From: Deferribacteraceae bacterium
Lineage (GTDB): Bacteria; Chrysiogenota; Deferribacteres; Deferribacterales; JAISNW01
DNA: 11,305 bases
NCBI GenBank assembly: GCA_031285415.1
Contig: JAITWF010000005.1
Span: forward strand, 1 to 11,305
Direction: 5' to 3'
The translations under genes were made by a program, and so were the position numbers. Shown piece after piece: positions 6,759-11,305 of the stretch. Within the stretch, counting starts at the first letter, position 1. Each line of letters opens with the position of its first letter. Under the pieces are notes generated by a model. The model made no database searches. It saw only the letters and a program-made list of their open reading frames with translations, and had not been told where the DNA came from.

Positions 6759-7901
6759 AAAAAGTTACTATTTATTAGCGTATTACTACTAATTGCGCTA
6801 CCAATCTATGCTGGTGAAAAGGCGGAGTATGCAAAAGTCCTCTCCGATTACATTCTTTTTGAAAAGTTAGTACGCAAAGAGACTGAAAATGTGCGCTCTC
6901 TCGTGCAGAACGTTTGGGGGGATGAGCTTCTCACCTCTAATCGTCGCTGGGTGGAGTACTTTGACAACAGCCAAGGGCTGAATATACGTGGTTCGTACCA
7001 GTTCTACTCAGGCGAGTTAAAGCTAGAGGTTATCCTCGATGATGCCGTAGCCGATCCGCTAAACCCTATACCAGACGAGATTACAGCCGCTGCCCTGCGT
7101 GGATATATGCGCCGTCTCCTCCTTCTTGATTTCAAGCAAGTATACGAAGATAGTCCACACGGCACCGTCGAGCGTGCTATGCAGGATAGAGGGATCGACA
7201 TGATCACCGCCGACCTGCAATCAAATATTCTATACCACACGATAACAGGCACCGATTCGACATTCACAGAGATGGAAGATTTCGTCGATAACGTATTCCG
7301 CAGTGCCAGCTACTCATTAAAAGAGAGCGAAAATGGCAAGATAGTTCTGAACATGGTCGCCCACTTTAAACCACAGGGTGCAGAGCATGAGCGGACAATG
7401 TACGAGGAGATTATAGCTGGCAGAGCAGCAAACGCCAAAGGTGTGGGGGATATCGTGCGAGCGATCGCCCATGTGGAGAGCGGATTCAACCCTACAGCAC
7501 GCTCTGGCGCCTCCGCATACGGTCTTATGCAGGTGGTGCCTAGCTCGGCAGGGCTAGAGATCTCGAAAGTCCTCTACGGAAAGCCTGTTGTGCTATCGCC
7601 ATCGTATCTATTCGACGCAGATAGAAATGTAGAGGCAGGGATCATATACCTATCGATACTGTATAATAAATACTTTTCAGAGATTAACGACCCTGTATCT
7701 CGTATCTATTGCGTAATTGCGGCGTATAATGGCGGCGCAAGCACTGTTGCGAGGGCATTTGTAGGCAGTCGCAACGTGGCAAAGGCGATCGAGAAGATCA
7801 ATAAGATGACCTCCGAAGAGGTATGCAACCGCCTCATCACAAAACTTCCATATAAAGAGACTAGGCAGTATCTTGAAAGAGTGCTTGCCGCAATGAATTA
7901 A
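6756..7901 (+). CDS. MltC-type membrane/periplasmic lytic murein transglycosylase
   Basis: This enzyme family cleaves the MurNAc-GlcNAc bond of peptidoglycan, leaving 1,6-anhydroMurNAc. Taking ATC 6756 as start gives 381 residues. Residues 1-19 are a signal peptide (KK, hydrophobic core, LPIYA then GEK) with a signal-peptidase-I-like site and no lipobox Cys, unlike lipid-anchored E. coli MltC. Residues about 35-180 resemble the MltC N-terminal domain (VWG, then NRRWVEYFDN). The C-terminal SLT domain spans about 225-381, with IAHVESGFNP, where the Glu (about residue 241) is the catalytic acid, followed by SAYGLMQVVPSSAG, SYLFDADRNVEAG and AAYNGG (322-327). This order matches MltC closely. An upstream TTG at 6693 would add 21 unsupported residues. 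It is the first gene of a likely operon with metH, 9 bp downstream. Family assignment is firm; the substrate and physiological role are inferred. Confidence 0.9.
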   Translation: MKKLLFISVLLLIALPIYAGEKAEYAKVLSDYILFEKLVRKETENVRSLVQNVWGDELLTSNRRWVEYFDNSQGLNIRGSYQFYSGELKLEVILDDAVADPLNPIPDEITAAALRGYMRRLLLLDFKQVYEDSPHGTVERAMQDRGIDMITADLQSNILYHTITGTDSTFTEMEDFVDNVFRSASYSLKESENGKIVLNMVAHFKPQGAEHERTMYEEIIAGRAANAKGVGDIVRAIAHVESGFNPTARSGASAYGLMQVVPSSAGLEISKVLYGKPVVLSPSYLFDADRNVEAGIIYLSILYNKYFSEINDPVSRIYCVIAAYNGGASTVARAFVGSRNVAKAIEKINKMTSEEVCNRLITKLPYKETRQYLERVLAAMN

Positions 7902-7910
7902 GGAGCAATC

Positions 7911-10900
7911 ATGACATTTGAATCGCTATCAAAAGAGAGGGTAATCCTATTCGATGGAGCTATGGGAACTCGTATTCAGAGCCTCAATCTACCCGCTGTC
8001 GAGTGCAACGAGCTACTATGTCTGACAGAACCAGAGGCGATCACCTCTATACACAGAAAATATTACGAATCTGGGGCGGACATTGCCGTCACGAATACAT
8101 TTGGTGCCAATAGGATCGTTCTAGCCGAGTATGGGCTAGAGGATCGTGTAGCAGAGATTAATATCGCCGCCATAAAGTGCGCAAAAGACGCCCAAAAGGG
8201 CTTTGAGAATAAGTTCATCGCCCTATCGGTAGGCCCTGGCAGCAAACTGCCTACCCTTGGGCAGATCGACTACGACGATCTCTATAACGCATATCTAGAA
8301 CAGATTACAGCTGGCAGCTCTGCTGGGGCAGATATAATAATCATCGAGACATGTCAAGATCTCTTGCAGATGAAAACGGCCGTGATCGCTGCTATGAAAG
8401 CCGCTCCACACCTTCCGATAATGGTATCGTTCACTGTAGAGGAGAGTGACAACCTCCTCGTCGGCACCGATATCCAGTGCGTTGCCGCTATATTAAGCTC
8501 ATATCCGATCTTTAGTTTAGGAATAAACTGCGGCTTTGGCCCCGATAGAATGGCGAAACCGCTAGAGGAGCTTGCAAAACATTGGAACGGCAGACTCTAC
8601 CTCTCCTCAAACGCTGGAATGCCAGCACTTGTGAACGGTAAACTTGCATATCACCTAAGTGCAGAGGATTTTGCAAATCTAAGCTTTAACCTTGCCAAGA
8701 AGCACAATCTCTTTGCAGTAGGTGGCTGCTGTGGCACAGGGTACGAGCATATTTCAGCTGTTAGTAAACTCATAAAGACGCTTCCAGCCTCAAATAAAGT
8801 GCATAGTAACTGTAATATCGGTTTAGGAGCAAGCGCATACAGCGTCTCCGCTCTGAAACAGCTCCCCTCCCCTACATGGGTGGGTGAGCGAGCAAACGCC
8901 ACAGGTAGCAAGGCGTTCAGAGATCTGCTAAAGGCGGATAACTACGCCGAGATGGCTAATATCGCACGCAAGCAGGAATCATCACATATAATCGACCTCT
9001 CAGTGGCATACTCAGGGCGAAACGAGATCGCCGATATGGTGCAGATGGCGAAGCTCTTAAATGCAGACTTAACCGCCCCTATCATGATCGACTCCACCTC
9101 TACAGAGGTTATTCGTGTAGCACTGGAGCGGATTACTGGCAAACCTGTGATCAACTCGATCAACTTTGAAGATGGTGGCGGCAAACTTCATGAGATACTG
9201 AAATTGTTGAAATATCACCCTGCCGCCGTTGTAGGGCTTACTATCGACGAAAGTGGCATGGCGCAGAGCAAAGAGGATAAACTCGCCGTCGCAGAGCGCA
9301 TATACAACGTCTGGACGAATGAATACGGCTACAGTCCGAAAGATCTCCTCATAGATTTTCTCACCTTCTCGGTAGCCTCTGGCGATGTTGATTCCAGATA
9401 CGCAGCAGTGAACACGCTTGGCGCAATAACTGAATTTAAACGAAAACATCCAGATGTGAATACCGTTCTAGGGGTTAGTAACGTATCCTTTGGGCTATCC
9501 CCTGCCGCAAGAACGATTCTGAACTCTGTATTCCTCAATAAAGCTGTACAGGCAGGGCTAGACGCTGCTATCGTGCATACAGAGAAGATTATCCCTATAG
9601 CCAACCTTAATCCGAAAGATATAGAGCTATCAGAGGCTCTCCTAGATGGCAAAGATGGGGCATTAGATGCATTTATTGCGCACTTTGCCGACATTAAAGA
9701 GGTTGTAGAGGTCGAAAGGGATGATTTAGCCCCTGCCGATCGACTATTCCGCAAAGTGTTGAAGGGTGATAGCTCTGAATTAGAAAAGACCATCGACGAA
9801 CTTCTGCAAGATAACTCTGCAATGGAGATCTTGAACGATATATTAATGCCTGCAATGCAGAAAGTTGGCGAGGAGTTCGGCTCTGGCAGACTCCTTCTAC
9901 CGTTCGTGCTGAAATCTGCCGAAGTGATGAAACGCTCCAGCGATAAGCTTATGCCGCACCTACAGGGGGGTGATGGGGCGAAACGTGGGAAGATCGTCCT
10001 TGCTACCGTTCGTGGCGACGTTCACGATATCGGCAAAAACCTTGTGGATATAATCCTTAGCGGCAACGGATACGAAGTTATCAATATGGGCACAAAGGTC
10101 TCGGGTGCAGATATTGTGAAAAAGGCGCAGGAGTGCGGCGCAGACGCTATTGCGATGAGCGGTCTCCTTGTGAAATCAGTCGAGATCATGAAGGAGAATA
10201 TCGAGCTTATAAGAGAGGCTGGGCTAGACGTTAAGGTGCTACTAGGCGGAGCAGCCCTTAGCGCAGAGTATGTGCAGACGGAGTGTTCACCGATACTCCC
10301 TGGCAAGGTTTACTACTGTAAAGACGCCTTCGCAGGGATCGACGCTATGCGTGCCTCATCCCCTACAGAGAAAGAGATCTCGGCAAAGCCAGCTATGAGG
10401 CGCATTCTCAACACATCCACGACACTCGATACCGTTACAGCTGAATTTATCGGCAGATCTGAGGTAAAACAGGCTAATCTAGACGATGTCCTACCATTAA
10501 TCGGCAAGATCTCTTTATTTGAAGGGCGTTGGGGGCATAGAGAGGGGCAGACCTCACTATCCGATATGGAGACGAAGTTTAATAATATAGTAGCAGATAT
10601 AAAGTCGGGGAAGATCCCTGTGACTTTATCATACATATACGGCTTCTACCATGCCCAGGTGCGTGGAGAGGAGCTTTGGCTGAATAATACGCTATTTGCG
10701 ACGTTCCCTCGCATGGAGAGTGGCGACTGTATTGCAGATCTCTATAAGACAACCTCTGGTGAGAGTATCCTGCCGTTACAGCTCGTTACATTAGGTGGTA
10801 AGGTGACCGAGTATTTAGCGGAGGTGCATAAAGCCGATCGCTATGCAGAGTACTACGAGCTACACGGCTTCTTTGCCGAGCTAACAGACGCACTGGCAGA

Positions 10901-11096
10901 TTACGCCAACGAAGAGGTAGCGAGCAAGCTATCACCTAAAGATTGGCATAGATTCAGCTTTGGATACCCACTATGCCCCGATTTGCAAGGAAACAAGATC
11001 ACATGTGATCTACTAAATGCGGCAGATATCGGGGTGAGCGTAAATGAAACGTGCCAGATGGAGCCGATCTACTCTACCTGCGCAATGCTCGCCTAA
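7911..11096 (+). CDS. metH: Cobalamin-dependent methionine synthase
   Basis: MetH transfers a methyl group from 5-methyltetrahydrofolate to homocysteine through protein-bound cobalamin, making methionine in the cytoplasm. The 1061 residues show the full order. The homocysteine domain (about 1-290) starts LFDGAMGT and has zinc ligands Cys207 (GINCG), Cys273 and Cys274 (GGCCG). The pterin-binding domain (about 320-570) contains VGERANATGS and IMIDSTSTEV. The cobalamin cap spans about 605-690. The Rossmann B12 domain has GDVHDIGKN (702-710), His705 being the cobalt ligand, plus MSGLLVKS and GGAAL. The activation domain (about 850-1061) contains LFEGRWG and the AdoMet-binding RFSFGYPLCPD (1014-1024). 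It is shorter than E. coli MetH (1227) and ends soon after EPIYSTCAM, about 10 residues before the usual HHP-type end. AAGGAG (7900-7905) overlaps the preceding stop, indicating coupling. No cobalamin riboswitch is visible upstream. Confidence 0.97.
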   Translation: MTFESLSKERVILFDGAMGTRIQSLNLPAVECNELLCLTEPEAITSIHRKYYESGADIAVTNTFGANRIVLAEYGLEDRVAEINIAAIKCAKDAQKGFENKFIALSVGPGSKLPTLGQIDYDDLYNAYLEQITAGSSAGADIIIIETCQDLLQMKTAVIAAMKAAPHLPIMVSFTVEESDNLLVGTDIQCVAAILSSYPIFSLGINCGFGPDRMAKPLEELAKHWNGRLYLSSNAGMPALVNGKLAYHLSAEDFANLSFNLAKKHNLFAVGGCCGTGYEHISAVSKLIKTLPASNKVHSNCNIGLGASAYSVSALKQLPSPTWVGERANATGSKAFRDLLKADNYAEMANIARKQESSHIIDLSVAYSGRNEIADMVQMAKLLNADLTAPIMIDSTSTEVIRVALERITGKPVINSINFEDGGGKLHEILKLLKYHPAAVVGLTIDESGMAQSKEDKLAVAERIYNVWTNEYGYSPKDLLIDFLTFSVASGDVDSRYAAVNTLGAITEFKRKHPDVNTVLGVSNVSFGLSPAARTILNSVFLNKAVQAGLDAAIVHTEKIIPIANLNPKDIELSEALLDGKDGALDAFIAHFADIKEVVEVERDDLAPADRLFRKVLKGDSSELEKTIDELLQDNSAMEILNDILMPAMQKVGEEFGSGRLLLPFVLKSAEVMKRSSDKLMPHLQGGDGAKRGKIVLATVRGDVHDIGKNLVDIILSGNGYEVINMGTKVSGADIVKKAQECGADAIAMSGLLVKSVEIMKENIELIREAGLDVKVLLGGAALSAEYVQTECSPILPGKVYYCKDAFAGIDAMRASSPTEKEISAKPAMRRILNTSTTLDTVTAEFIGRSEVKQANLDDVLPLIGKISLFEGRWGHREGQTSLSDMETKFNNIVADIKSGKIPVTLSYIYGFYHAQVRGEELWLNNTLFATFPRMESGDCIADLYKTTSGESILPLQLVTLGGKVTEYLAEVHKADRYAEYYELHGFFAELTDALADYANEEVASKLSPKDWHRFSFGYPLCPDLQGNKITCDLLNAADIGVSVNETCQMEPIYSTCAMLA

Positions 11097-11097
11097 A

Positions 11098-11305
11098 ATG
11101 CTATCTTATGTGACGTTCGACGAGATCGAAAGCTCGTTAGATAGATATACCGTCGTCGATGTGCGTAGCCCAAAGGAGTACGCCGATAGTACCATCGTGG
11201 GGGCTGTTAATATCCCCCTCTTCCCAGATGCGGAGCGTGCGCACGTCGGCACACTCTAGAAGGTGGAGGGGAAGGCGGCGGCTGTGAAGGCTGGAATCGA
11301 GTACG
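11098..11305 (+). pseudogene. mnmH: tRNA 2-selenouridine synthase N-terminus with in-frame TAG, partial
   Basis: The frame encodes the N-terminal rhodanese part of MnmH (SelU/YbbB), which converts 2-thiouridine to 2-selenouridine at the wobble position of certain tRNAs using selenophosphate. DVRSPKEY, GAVNIPLF and ERAHVGTL match the conserved start of the family. In-frame TAG (11257-11259) then follows, and the frame continues as KVEGKAAAVKAGIEY to the window end, as expected for the family segment after GTxYK. The TAG thus replaces the conserved Tyr. The ATG at 11098, one base after the metH stop, gives about 20 residues before DVR, as in E. coli. An ATG at 11044 would add 18 residues overlapping metH, but has a GGTGAG upstream. 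No clear Shine-Dalgarno precedes 11098, so coupling to metH is likely. The rhodanese active-site Cys lies beyond the window. Whether the gene is dead, recoded or mis-sequenced cannot be decided here. Confidence 0.75.

Noticed and set aside
7902..7910. Cobalamin riboswitch before metH
   Set aside because: Only nine bases separate the genes, and no B12-box-like structure was seen upstream of the operon promoter.
8063..10636. Minus-strand open frames inside metH
   Set aside because: They are shadows of a well-conserved plus-strand gene, with no recognisable products.
11044..11097. ATG at 11044 as the mnmH start
   Set aside because: It is possible, since GGTGAG lies upstream, but it adds 18 residues not seen in the family and overlaps metH; the ATG at 11098 gives the expected distance to the DVR motif.
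11257..11259. Selenocysteine insertion in mnmH because of the selenium connection
   Set aside because: The codon is TAG, not TGA, and the family residue at this place is Tyr, not Cys.

Overview
The window reads as chromosomal DNA of a diderm (Gram-negative-type) bacterium. The evidence is a lipoprotein with a clear lipobox, a periplasmic MltC-type lytic transglycosylase, a cobalamin-dependent MetH and a MnmH-type tRNA selenouridine synthase. The short EF-Ts form (221 residues, against about 283 in E. coli) and the MetH activation-domain style argue against Gammaproteobacteria. They would suit a Desulfobacterota/Deferribacterota-like lineage, but I cannot fix the phylum from this sequence.

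Minus strand, about 1-6680. An rpsB-tsf operon (ribosomal protein S2, elongation factor Ts) runs leftward from a good sigma70-type promoter near 6650-6678, through a leader of about 100 nt that can fold into a closed stem structure. It ends at a 108-bp REP-like inverted repeat followed by a T-tract. About 320 bp further, on the same strand, a very large lipoprotein gene starts at 4744 and stays open to the left edge of the window (at least 1581 codons). It consists of a lipoprotein signal peptide, a short Gly-rich linker, about 18 degenerate InlB-B/Listeria-Bacteroides-type repeats of about 78 residues, and the beginning of a GLUG-like domain. Three of the repeats carry DxDGDG-type, calcium-loop-like insertions.

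Plus strand, about 6693-11305. A divergent promoter drives an apparent three-gene operon: mltC-like transglycosylase, metH and mnmH. The mltC-metH junction is 9 bp with the Shine-Dalgarno overlapping the stop, and metH-mnmH is 1 bp. Two single-codon anomalies stand out. The transglycosylase has its Shine-Dalgarno and signal peptide placed for initiation at an ATC codon. The mnmH frame has an in-frame TAG exactly where the family has Tyr in its GTxYK motif. Both could be real biology, decay, or single-base sequence errors (each is one C/G transversion from the expected codon).

I see no tRNA, rRNA, CRISPR array, insertion sequence or defence system. The most unusual items are the giant repeat lipoprotein with its palindromic promoter element, the structured rpsB leader, the AUC start candidate and the amber codon in mnmH.
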